The notes under the pieces are model-generated. The model was not told the DNA's origin. It worked only from the letters and a program-made list of their open reading frames with translations, and did not search any database. DNA of 64,000 nucleotides from Zizania palustris. Its lineage: Eukaryota; Streptophyta; Magnoliopsida; Poales; Poaceae. Position numbers and translations under genes: made by a program. The DNA lies in assembly GCA_019279435.1 (NCBI GenBank), contig JAAALK010000285.1, forward strand, positions 65,706,865 through 65,770,864, read 5' to 3'. Numbering within the stretch: position 1 is the first letter of the stretch; each line of letters opens with the position of its first letter. Below, piece after piece: positions 1-9,186 of the stretch.

Positions 1-169
1 CTCAAAAAGCCTTAGTTCGAAGATATACTCCGAACCAATGCCTATCTTCGTACTTCGAGCTTGACTCAGGGGTATCTTCGAAGTATGAACATCTGGAAAC
101 CTTCGAATCAATTATCTGCCTTGGTGCTGTTACGGCAATAACCCTGAGATGGGATATTTTCCCCTAACA
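1..169 (-). repeat. Distal part of a Tat-aORF family LTR (copy 0)
   Basis: The stretch aligns by eye with the right-hand third of the LTR at 58282-58776, including the 'cttagttcgaagatatactc' block and the terminal ..TTTTCCCCTAACA, so the LTR ends at 169. The rest of this LTR, and any element attached to it, lies left of the window. The five bases after it (AGTGC) would be the target duplication, but the partner is not visible. The - orientation is assumed from the three other copies, which all run that way here. Confidence 0.8.
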
Positions 170-1043
170 AGTGCTAAAAAGGGTATCACGGGCGTTTCGT
201 TCAGGTTCGGTCCATGTGCTAGCGAGGCCAGGACATGGGGGTGGCCGGGGGTTTAAATAGAGACGCCGACGGGGTAAAAGAGGGCAGTGAATACGTGGAA
301 AGCCGAAGGGGGTCTTCAAGTTTTCTTGCGAGCTCTTGCCATGCATGCGCGCTGTGATCTTGGGGGTTAAACACGTCGATTAATACGGGGAAACGGCCAG
401 CGGATCTCGGGGAGCATTAACTCGGCGTCAATTTCACGGAAGGGGGCCGACGCGAGCGGATTGCTGAGCTAGGTCATTCGTCCCGTGAAGTTTGGGGGCG
501 ACGTGAGAAGGAAGACGGGTCTGATGAGCGGGGGCCACTGTCAGCGGGCCACGGAGGCATGGGCGTGGGCAATGGTCGGGCTGACCGGGGGGGGTCAGGC
601 TCGGTCGAGAGGGGGTGTGGGGCGCCAACAGGTGGGACCGGGGCTTTGGGCGCGTGCGCAGAGAGAGGGGGGGTCGTTGATGAGCGGGGCCTACTTGTCA
701 GTGAGGGGCTGGGGTGGAGTGGGGCTGGGTCGGCCTGTCGAGGGGAAAAAGGGGAAAGGGGTCATTACTGTTTAAATTTATTTATGAATAAAAATAATTG
801 CTGAAAATTGATTTAAAATATTTTGGTTGCTTCCATGTGTGATAAAAATTTGTAAAAATTCTCAAAAATAGGTCATTGCCTTGGGATCATATAGAATTTT
901 CCTTAGGCTCTTGTTTGAAGGTTTCCTCTAGGTTTTAGTTTATTTTGGAAATTTGTAGCTTTATGAAAAATTAGAAATAATTCCTTTTCAGTAAAATATA
1001 AATAAAATGTACTTTTATTTCTTTGGAAATTTGGGGTGTTACA
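170..1043. repeat. Unassigned LTR-like remnant, GC-rich then AT-rich
   Basis: Positions 170-770 are G-rich with a TATA-like GTTTAAATAG at 251-260, and 775-1043 are AT-rich. The segment ends in GGGGTGTTACA (1033-1043), the usual end of a class of grass Ty3/gypsy LTRs, and abuts a reverse transcriptase remnant at 1044. I cannot find the other end or a partner LTR in the window, so the family is unknown. Open frames here (for example 485-775) have no recognisable domain and look like chance frames in GC-rich DNA. Confidence 0.35.
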
Positions 1044-2040
1044 GCTTTAGTGTACACGAAAGAGGAATTGAGATAAGCTAATGAAGTATCGAAGAGATCA
1101 AAAATACTGAACCCCCTACTGATAAAACCAAGTTACAGTCATTAGTTGGTAAGATAAATTTACTCATGAGATTATAGCTGACCTCTCAAGAAAAATAGAG
1201 CCATTCACTCCATTGTTGAAGCTGAAGCCTGACCACGAGTTTAGATAGGGGACGGGCAACTGAAAGCATTCGATGAGGTTGAGGAGTACCTGAGTTCACC
1301 ACCGGTGTTAATGCCACCCTGAAAGGGATTTGGTTCAGGCTATACTTATCAGCTGATGACAAAGTCATCATGACGATTTTAATTCAAGTGGTGGATAAAA
1401 GGGAGAGGGTAATTTTCTATCTTAGCAGAAGACTATTAGATGCTTGAAACCTGATACCCCACAATACAGAGGCTCTGCTTATGCCTGTACTTCGCATTCA
1501 CCAAGTTGATACACTACCTGCTCTCAACAGAGTGCACCCGTGGTGTGTAAGGCCGATGTCATTATGTACATGCAATCAGCCCTAGTATTGAAAGGACGTA
1601 TCAGGAAATTGGTCCTCAATCTAACCGAGTTTGATCTCAGATATGAATTGGCTAAGACAGTAAAAGGGCAAGCGATAGCCGATTTCATAGTTCAGCACAG
1701 GGATGAAGTGGTGACCCATGTTGAGTCGACACCATGTACGTTATTCTTTGACAGATCGGTGTTCCGAAACAGATATGATATCGACCTGGTAATTGTCTCC
1801 CCTTGGGGGACAACATTTGAGTTTGCCTACACAATCAAACCATTCTCCACCAACAATCAGGCCGAGTTCGAAGCAATCCTGAAAGGATTACAGCTATGGA
1901 AGAAGTGGGCGCCCACATGGTTGAAATCCTTGGGTTCTCCTTGTTAGTTATGAAGCAACTATCAGATGAGTATGAATGCAATGATGACGTACTGAAGAAT
2001 ACCACGACCAGTGCTAGGCTATAATGACAATTTTCCAAGG
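1044..2040 (+). pseudogene. Ty3/gypsy pol remnant: end of RT and RNase H
   Basis: Broken frames translate to the RT thumb and connection region (SLVGKINLLMR near 1140 and an AFDEVEEYLSSPP-like motif near 1270). An RNase H-like domain follows at 1540-1947, with LFFDRSVFRN and STNNQAEFEAILKGLQL. Several stops and frameshifts separate these pieces. The motifs resemble the Tat-lineage pol of family B in this window (FSTNNQA versus FSSTNNQA), so this is a truncated relative in the opposite orientation. Its gag, protease and RT palm are missing on the left, where the LTR-like remnant ends at 1043. Confidence 0.75.
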
Positions 2041-2096
2041 TGTAATTCTCACTTCATATTCTGAGAGAAGAACTTAGAAGCAAATGATTTGGCCAA

Positions 2097-3387
2097 GTGG
2101 CATTAGGATGTAAGCCTATGACCAGACCAATCAAGGTAGAGATCACAGAGATGGAAGCCAGCGATTGGAGGTACAACATTATTAACTATTTGAAGAATCC
2201 TTCTACATTGACACCTAGAAAACTCAGATATCATGCAACCAAATATGTCATACTCGGTGAAGACTTGTACCATCGGACAACCGATGGGGTTCTCCTCAAG
2301 TGTATAGGCACCAAAGAAGCTAAAATGGTGATGTGCGAAGTACACGATGGCATATGTGGAACACACTAGTTGGCCTAGAAAATGAAGTGGTTGCTCAGAG
2401 AGCAGGATACTTTTGGCCGACTATGTTAGAAGACTGCATAAGGTATTACAAGGATGTCAAGACTGTTAGAAGTTTGGCGCCATTCAGAGGGCACCTGCAT
2501 TGGCAATGAACCCGATAATTAAACTGCCAGCCCTTCAATGGGTGGAGCATCGATATGATCGGCCAAATTTACCCAGCATCAAGCAAGGGCCACAAGTTCA
2601 TAGTAGTAGACACTAATTATTTCATGAAATGGATAGAGGTCGTTCTGCTCAAGAATGTTACATCCACTAATGCTATTAAATTCATCAAAGAACATATAAT
2701 ATATCGTGTTGGGATCCCACAAACCATCACCATGGACCAAGGAACAATTCTTATGTCAAAGGAGTTCCAGCTATTCGCAGCCGGTATGGGAATCAAGCTC
2801 TTAAATTCATCGCCATATTATGCACAGGACAACGGACAAGTAGAGGCTTCCAATAAGAGTTTGATCAAGTTGATATGGCATAAAATCAATGAACAACTGA
2901 GGCGTTGGCATCGGTCCTTACAAGAAGCACTCTCGGCTTATCGGATGGTGCATCATGGATCTACCCAAGGACCACCATATCAATTAGTCTATGTCCATGA
3001 AGTTGTATTACTGTGGAAAAATACATCGGCTCAAGAAGGATCATGTTGCAAGATCAACTCATAGCCGATGATATAATCTAATGACAGATGGTTTAGACGA
3101 TCTAGCACTGCTGCGATTAAGAGCCCTTGAGAAAGTTGATCAAGGAGAAGGTGGTGCCGAAGTCGTTTGATCAAGGAGAACTCGTATGGAAACATATGCT
3201 ACCGATCGGGTCCAAGGACAATCGGTTCGGTAAATGGTCCCCTAATTGGGAAGGATCTTTTCGAATACACCGGGTGGTGTCTGGCAATGCTTATTTACTC
3301 GAAGGTTTAGACGGAGAAGTATTCGGGAAAGCACTGAATGGGAAATACTTGAAGAAATATTTTCCGAGCATTTGGATAAATGTCTAA
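2097..3387 (+). pseudogene. Ty3/gypsy integrase remnant
   Basis: Positions 2097-2369 give the integrase N-terminal part (GEDLYHRTTDGVLLKCI..HDGICGTH), followed by YFWPTMLEDC in another frame. Positions 2555-3064 give the catalytic core: VDTNYFMKWIEV, then MDQGT with the second Asp, then QDNGQVEASNKS with the Glu of the DDE triad. Positions 3127-3387 give the C-terminal domain (LVWKHMLPI..GKWSPNWEGSFRI..GKALNGKYLKKYF). At least three frame breaks and a stop at 2367 make it nonfunctional. It continues the pol remnant at 1044-2040. Confidence 0.8.
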
Positions 3388-4769
3388 GAGGCTTCACATA
3401 AAATAGCCGATACCGGCGGTATCGACTTTAGACGGCCGATGCCGAAGCATTGTACCTAGGTGCAAAAATCATAAGTCCAAGTTCCGAGGATTCGAAGATA
3501 AGTACAGTACAGAAGAACGTTTTAGGTTACAAGTTAAAAGACACTATACAAAACAAGCCCATCGGGCAGCCCTAATCGCCTGTGACCTAACTACACCCTC
3601 GCCCACAAAGGCAGCCCGACCTTCGATTGATGCGGCTTCGGTGGACGACATCGATGAGCTAGCATTTTTGCCCTAACAAAGGCTGAGTAAGAGGTCAAAA
3701 CACCTGCCTTCCCGGCGATCTTCACCCGGACGTTCTTCACCACCACTGCTAGATTAGCTTCCTCCACCCGCGCTGATCAATCTCCAATGGCATGACTAAC
3801 GACCTCAACATTGCCCTCCATTTAGCCAAAATGTGGGGTAGGAGCACTGGAACCCAAGTTTGTGGTGGCCGATACTAATCTGTATTGTATCGGCTGACCG
3901 TTGGAACTCATCAGTGGAGCACCAAGGTTGTCTTCCTACAAAAGGCAGAATTAAGTTAGATAAAGGAAGGCGGTGAAAATAAACAAGAAGATGAGTCAAA
4001 GTATCTACCTCGGGCCCGCATCAGTGTCATTGGGGTAAATCCGTTCCCGATAAGTCAGCGAATGATGATCTCGGTGAAGAGATGAGTCCCACCACCCCCA
4101 ACGATCGTATCGACTAGGTAAGTGTCCTCACGGCTACATCAATTTTATCTTTTGAGGCATCAGCTGAAATAGTAAAGTCGCTCGATTATCTCGGTGTATT
4201 GGCTAGTTCTAAGGATGCATTAGTTTGATCTCTTAGATTGATGTGATTTAGGTGTATTAGTTTGAGGCTTCATCGATTGAGTCCAACATCTCTTTCTATT
4301 GTATCTTATTCATGCTGTATACGGTTCATCTAAATAAAGTGTGCCCACTATTTTTAAGTTTTGTTAAGATCATCATGACTAGCTACTGCCTTAGTTAGGT
4401 CCAATCTTGTTATTGTGATGACTTTGATAATACAAATATGTTATCTGGCATGTTTTATTTATTTCTATTGGAGTACAAGTCGATAGATTATCTTCAATTC
4501 AACATTATATTATATCCTCTATCGGGAAATGCTCATCGTCCTATATGAATAAATGGCATGTATCATTGGCCGATGGCGCATTCGTCCAAATCGCTCTTCC
4601 TTGGTCATCGGCCTTGTGGTCGATTGACGTTACTCGCTCACGATTGTTCTATCCTTACCGCACTCATCGGCTCGGCAGCCGATCGGCTTTGCTACTAATG
4701 ATATTTTTTCTGTTTCCTTATCAGTTGCAGGGTCAACTGATTGGCATGTCTTGAACCCTTTTCTCAGAT
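3388..4769 (+). other. Noncoding tail, probably 3' UTR/LTR of the gypsy remnant
   Basis: No domain-bearing frame is visible. GCCGAT/ATCGGC hexamers recur (3403-3445, 3869-3900, 4568-4690), like the noncoding end of the integrase-bearing element just upstream. I could not define a TG..CA LTR or a polypurine tract, so the right boundary at 4769 is only where copia-like LTR sequence seems to begin. Confidence 0.35.
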
Positions 4770-5354
4770 TGTAGGACCTACACTGGAGTTAAGTAGATCT
4801 CCCAGGCCACACGTATTTCAAAGTGTGACTAGAAAAGACACCAACACATGGCCATGCACTTTTCCAATCTGATTACCTCAAGGGGCCCAGAGACGTCTCT
4901 CCCATTATTAGGAGGGGTAAATTCCATCTTGACTCTGCACATCCCATGACATGTTTCACAATACACCTGAAAAACAACCTTTGTGACTACCTAGTTACGG
5001 AATAGTGTTAGGAAGCATCTAAGTGTGTCACTACACATTCTAGAATCAAATGAGGATCTTAGGTCTAAGGACTCTACTGGTATAACATTTGAGATGATAA
5101 ATGATGGCACATTATAATAACAATTCTAGCAGTATATTAAGTGGGTCTATCCAATACCATGTTCACCAACATGTGTCCACATATCTGATTTGACATCCCT
5201 ATGTCTATGATCCGTGAAACATGATCATCAATCAGCTAGATGTGCTAATCTATGTATCATCACTCTGCCACATGGCGATAAGATTAGAGATCCATTTTGA
5301 ACAACATCATTATAAAACAAAGAGTCTCACAAATTAGTCACCAACTCATTAATA
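4770..5354 (-). repeat. Copia 3' LTR, distal part (truncated)
   Basis: AT-rich and noncoding. Joined on the - strand to 32746 and up, it makes a plausible continuous LTR in which AATAAACGTCGTTTACATCG (a polyadenylation-like region) is followed by this sequence. Family B interrupts it at 5355. There is no second LTR copy in the window to confirm the limits. Confidence 0.4.
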
Positions 5355-5739
5355 TGTTGACACAAAAATGTGCCCCACACATGGGCCGGTTCGACGATCC
5401 AAAAGTGTCACGAGATGTTGCATCACGTTCTGACAACCCTTAATTAGTGGTAAGGGGAAAACGGAGTCGCCAGGTAATTGTTCAGACGCGATTTGTGTCA
5501 TGAACGCTGAAGACTACCTTCGGCGCACACCTCGCACCAGATGCCGAAGGCCTTCTTCAGTGACCCTTCGCACGGTATACCCTGTACGTATCAGGCTCCG
5601 TTCGGCCGATTTGATTATTTTATCTATATATTTTGGCTAATTGGATTATTTTCTATGTGATTTGATTACATGGCGACTCCACCCCCTTGCCGTTGTTTAG
5701 GGTAGTTAGAACACGACGTCAGTGTTGTGTCACGCTTAG
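5355..5739. repeat. LTR-B terminal fragment (left), with a PBS-like motif
   Basis: TGTTGACACAAAAATGTGCC at 5355 and the following ~130 bp match the left end of LTR-B at 31475 on the same strand, including GGTTCGACGATCCAAAA and the GTGGTAAGGGGAAAACG block. At 5660-5685, GATTACA is followed by TGGCGACTCCACCCCC, which looks like an LTR end plus primer site of a + strand element. The fragment is therefore either a short related LTR (5355-5669) with a leader or part of a rearranged 3' LTR. CRM copy 1 interrupts it at CTTAG (5735-5739). Confidence 0.55.
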
Positions 5740-6650
5740 TGATGAGGACATCACTTCACATGATACACACATGGAGCCTACACCTACAATTCAACTACAA
5801 GGACCAATCACACGCGCCCGTGCCCGTCGCCTGAACCATGAGGTTAATTCGTTCCTTAGCAACTTTGATTATATTTGTTTGGATAGGATGCTACTGAATA
5901 CTAGTGATATTTTGTTGCTTAGGAACATGGGAAATGGAATAGAAGAGTTGGAGTTGAAGACGGAGCCGCACGGATGATTTGAAGTCAAGAACTCGCTGGT
6001 TCGGACTACATCGACCACCATTCACCAAAATGGTCATAACTTCCTCATACGAAGTCCGATTGGCGCGTTCTTGGACTTTTTGGAAAGCTGAGGAGACGAC
6101 GGATCGTTTGCCGTTGGTTTAACCTCATTTGGAGTCTCGAGTCGTCCTGTGTATTTAAAACAGTACTGCGTGACAGAACTGGGCCGTGTTGGCCATAATT
6201 TGAGTCTGTACGTCTTCTAGCCCACAGCCCAAGTCTGTTCACTTTCCACAGACCGCCGCCCTATATATTCTCACGCCAGCCACCTTCTAGGGTGAGGTTT
6301 TTGCTTTGTTGCATCTACACTGTTGTGTTTAGATCCCGCCTCTTGCACCGGACCGATTGGCTGCTGCATTGGCGTTTGTGAAACCTCACCTTATCCTCGT
6401 TTGTCTGTGATTTGGCATTCGATTTGTATCCTTCCTGTTCTTGCTTGTGTTCTTGGGTTCGCTTGCAGGAATTAGCCTTCGTGGCGAGGTCAATCGCGCT
6501 CTGCGTGGTTGATAACCAACGGAGACAGTGGTGTAACGATTGCAAGGTTTTGATCCGCCGGACCGGAGCCTTGGATCGCCAACGTCGAGATTCTCCACCA
6601 ACCCAAGTTTATCCTTTACCTAGCGGAAGATCGGGACCACTCCCCCATCA
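5740..6650 (+). repeat. 5' LTR of CRM copy 1
   Basis: 911 bp, TG..CA. The first ~200 bp stay open in the frame that ends pol in the 3' LTR (TSHDTHMEP.., GPITRARARRLNHEVNSFL..). A TATA-like CTATATATTC lies at 6261-6270. The 3' LTR has lost 15 bp present here (about 6170-6184). The R/U5 limits cannot be set from sequence alone. Confidence 0.95.
6261..6270 (+). promoter_or_regulatory. TATA box of the CRM 5' LTR
   Basis: CTATATATTC in a GC-rich setting, conserved at the same place in the 3' LTR (about 13145-13154) and, on the - strand, in both LTRs of copy 2. Transcription of the genomic RNA would start some 30 bp downstream, near 6295-6300; this start is inferred. Confidence 0.6.
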
Positions 6651-6652
6651 GC

Positions 6653-6664
6653 TGGTATCAGAGC
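6653..6664 (+). other. Primer binding site, tRNA-iMet type
   Basis: TGGTATCAGAGC begins two bases after the 5' LTR and is the well-known complement of the 3' end of plant initiator tRNA-Met. Its position confirms the LTR boundary and the + orientation of the element. Confidence 0.93.
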
Positions 6665-7995
6665 TCAGATTTCCCGTTAGGTAATCTCGATCTGCTTTTG
6701 TTTTACCCAGAGTCCAGAAAACCGCACCAAAAAAATTCCCCATCGAGAACCCCCTTTGTGCCTTACGATTTTAATTTCAGTTTTAACTTTGTTGAGTTCG
6801 TGTTCTTGGTCGAGTCTTGTTGCTGGTTTAGTCATCCCTCTGTGTCGTTTGAGTAGTAGTTGTTCTTGTGTCTCAGAAAAAAAAAATTCCCCACCGAAAA
6901 CCCCCCCCCCCCCCTTCCGCAACCCTACTTTGTTTTCCACATTGACTCTTTGTGACCCCCCTTCGGTAAAACAGGCATAACTTTTCGCTCGTTTGGCAGA
7001 AAAATCTGAAAATTTTTGAGCGTGTTCCTGACCCAATTTGGAGGGTACCCTAACCGACAAAAGTCGGTTAGCCCTCACCAAAATCGCCAAAAAAAATCGG
7101 GAAGATAAAGAAAAAAATTGGACAAAGTTTTTGCTCGCCGGACAGCGAACTTGTTTGAATTTTTTGTGAGCCACATCCCACCTCAGTTGCAGGTGCCAAT
7201 TTTTTGTGGTTACTCCTCTGGTCATCCTTGTTTCAAAAAAAAATAGAGTGAAAAAAAAGGAGAAAAAAAATATAAAAAAAAAGAGAAGCGGTCCTGTTAT
7301 TTTGCTTGTCCGAACTCTTGTCCGAACTCCTGTCCGAACACTTGTCCGATCTGAGGAAGGCATTGGCTGTTTGTTGCTTGTCCGATCTCTTGTCCGAACT
7401 CTTGTCCGAACTCTTGTCCAATCTGAGGCAGTCTTTGGCTGTTTGTTGCTTGTCCGATCTCTTGTCTGAACCTTTGTCCGAACTCTTGTCCGATCCGAAC
7501 AGCAGCAGAAAAAAAAAAGAGAAAAAAAATTGCACATACCCTTGTCCGATCACTTGTCCGATCTCTTGTCCAATCCCTTGTCCGATCTATAGAGAGCTGA
7601 TTTTGACCTGTTTTTGCTTCCTTTTGATTTTTGGGCACATAGTTTCCCTCTATTACTTGAACTTTCACTTTGGGAGCACTACGGTCAGCAACTTTGACGA
7701 GTACTTGGGAATACTTATTGAACTTGGTCTAACTGTTATTATTATCGCTAATCCTTGCTACTCACTTGCCTTCCAAGCTACACATTTCTCTTGGTCAGGA
7801 CAGGTTCAATTTTTGCAATTGTACACCACCCTCCACTTGGTTCATCACCTGTAGGCCGGTGACCTCACTGCGGCGTGGTAAGAACACTTGCAAGCGTGGG
7901 TAAGGTGCTTGACGAATTGCTTCCACCACACATCCAGCACCCCACCTAGCTGTTTTACATAGGATTATTCTTTGTTGTTTTATCTTTTCACTAAC
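6665..7995 (+). other. CRM leader (5' UTR), about 1.3 kb
   Basis: Noncoding leader between the primer site and the gag ATG. It holds homopolymer runs (poly-C near 6901-6914, poly-A near 7239-7281 and 7510-7528) and a TTGTCCGA minisatellite. Frames called here, such as 7306-7854, are produced by the repeat and carry no domain. Packaging and dimerisation signals of the RNA are expected in this part; I cannot point to one. Confidence 0.75.
7306..7592 (+). repeat. Minisatellite, 12 bp CTTGTCCGAACT monomers
   Basis: About twenty imperfect copies of CTTGTCCGAACT/CTTGTCCGATCT. Blocks of 4-5 monomers are separated by a spacer like TGAGGCAGTCTTTGGCTG, giving a higher-order period of roughly 80 bp. 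An A-rich interruption sits at 7507-7534, followed by four more monomers. CRM copy 2 carries a shorter version at 41865-42095 on the other strand. The array is noncoding, although it leaves frames open in several registers. Confidence 0.85.
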
Positions 7996-9186
7996 ATGGC
8001 AGATAACAGCGGCACTCCTCCATCTGATTTTAATGAATGTGTCTCACGACGTGCTCTACTAGAGTCTCAGCGGCAGACCCAACATTCCATCGAACGTCTC
8101 GCACGTACTGTGGCTGACCTAGTAGACCGGATGACTGCCTTGGAAACACGATTGCCTGCTGCACGAGCCAACGATGAACATGTTGAAGAGGAAGACGATC
8201 ATATTGAAGATGAAGACGACCTATCCTATGCCGGAAACAATGCCATTGACCCTGACGAGGCTGCACGTCATCGCTTTCAGTTCAACCGACAAGGTATGGG
8301 CGGCCACCGCAACCGCCCTCCACGAGGTAACAATGACAACCACAGGAACAATGATCCCTACTCTAAGGTAAAATTTTCAGTACCTCCTTTTGCTGGCACC
8401 TATGATCCAGATGCATATTTAGATTGGGAGATGTCAGTCGAACAAAAATTTAATGCTCATATGGTTCCTGCTATCCACCGCGTGCGTTTAGCTACTAGTG
8501 ACTTCACTGGATATGCTCTTCTTTGGTGGACTGAAATAGTTCAGGTTGGAAATGAACCACAAACTTGGGATATGTTAAAACGGCAAATGCGTGGTAGATG
8601 GGTCCCTCCTTCATATAAACGTGATTTGAGAAAAAAATTGCAGCGCCTAAACCAAGGAAATAAATCGGTAGAGGAGTATTATCAGGAGTTGCAAATAGGT
8701 TGCATGCGTGCTGAAATTGAGGAGGACAATGAGGATAAAATGGCCCGTTTTTATGGTGGTTTAAGACGTGAAATTCAGGATATCATTGATTATAAAGAAT
8801 ACAATACTATCACTCGTCTTTTCCACCTTGCTATGCTTGCAGAAAAAGAATTGCAGGGTCGCCAACAACCACAACGCAGCATGAGGACCAACATTGGTGG
8901 TGCTACTTCACGCTCAAGTGGGCAGCAGCAACGACCACCCGCACCCCCTTCTCGACCGGCGGCTACATCAGCACCTTCTACATCTACAGCCCAGGTTGAG
9001 AGTTCCAAGACTGCAGCATCCAAGGCGCCAGCCAAGCCCACTTCCTCGGCGGCCTCTACTGCACGTTCTGCAGCGATCCAGTGTCACAGATGCAAAGGAC
9101 TTGGCCATGTGATGAAAGACTGCCCTAGTCAGCGGGCTTATATTGCTACGGAAGATGGTGGCTATGTAAGTGCTAGTGATGTTTAA
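7996..9186 (+). CDS. gag: CRM copy 1 gag, ended by a nonsense codon
   Basis: Encodes the 396-residue Gag that forms the particle around the RNA. The start chosen is ATG 7996 (MADNSGTPPS), where strong similarity to copy 2 (ATG at 41450) begins; the frame is open upstream to 7972 without support. In order there is an acidic N-terminal region, a capsid-type gag domain (VPPFAGTYDPDAYLDWEM to AMLAEKELQG, residues about 125-280), a low-complexity Pro/Ala/Ser linker, and a CCHC zinc knuckle CHRCKGLGHVMKDC at 9082-9123. The TAA at 9184-9186 replaces a GAA seen in copy 2. Beyond it the frame runs straight into protease, so gag and pol were one polyprotein. Confidence 0.92.
   Translation: MADNSGTPPSDFNECVSRRALLESQRQTQHSIERLARTVADLVDRMTALETRLPAARANDEHVEEEDDHIEDEDDLSYAGNNAIDPDEAARHRFQFNRQGMGGHRNRPPRGNNDNHRNNDPYSKVKFSVPPFAGTYDPDAYLDWEMSVEQKFNAHMVPAIHRVRLATSDFTGYALLWWTEIVQVGNEPQTWDMLKRQMRGRWVPPSYKRDLRKKLQRLNQGNKSVEEYYQELQIGCMRAEIEEDNEDKMARFYGGLRREIQDIIDYKEYNTITRLFHLAMLAEKELQGRQQPQRSMRTNIGGATSRSSGQQQRPPAPPSRPAATSAPSTSTAQVESSKTAASKAPAKPTSSAASTARSAAIQCHRCKGLGHVMKDCPSQRAYIATEDGGYVSASDV

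Noticed and set aside
485..804. Overlapping open frames of 81-96 codons in the G-rich segment
   Set aside because: Gly/Arg/Val-rich translations with no domain, two overlapping frames on one strand, in an LTR-like remnant; expected by chance at this base composition.
6653..6664. Part of a tRNA gene
   Set aside because: Only the 12 bases complementary to the 3' end of tRNA-iMet are present, at the expected primer site; no cloverleaf around it.
6677..7537. A 286-codon frame on the - strand of CRM copy 1
   Set aside because: It covers homopolymers and the minisatellite, and the translation is a low-complexity Phe/Arg/Thr/Ser mixture; it lies antisense to the leader with no promoter or domain.
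7206..7854. Leu/Ser repeat protein (SELLSELL..) or Asp/Lys/Ser repeat protein on the other strand
   Set aside because: Both come from a 12 bp minisatellite whose period is a multiple of three, in a noncoding leader; the array changes length in copy 2.
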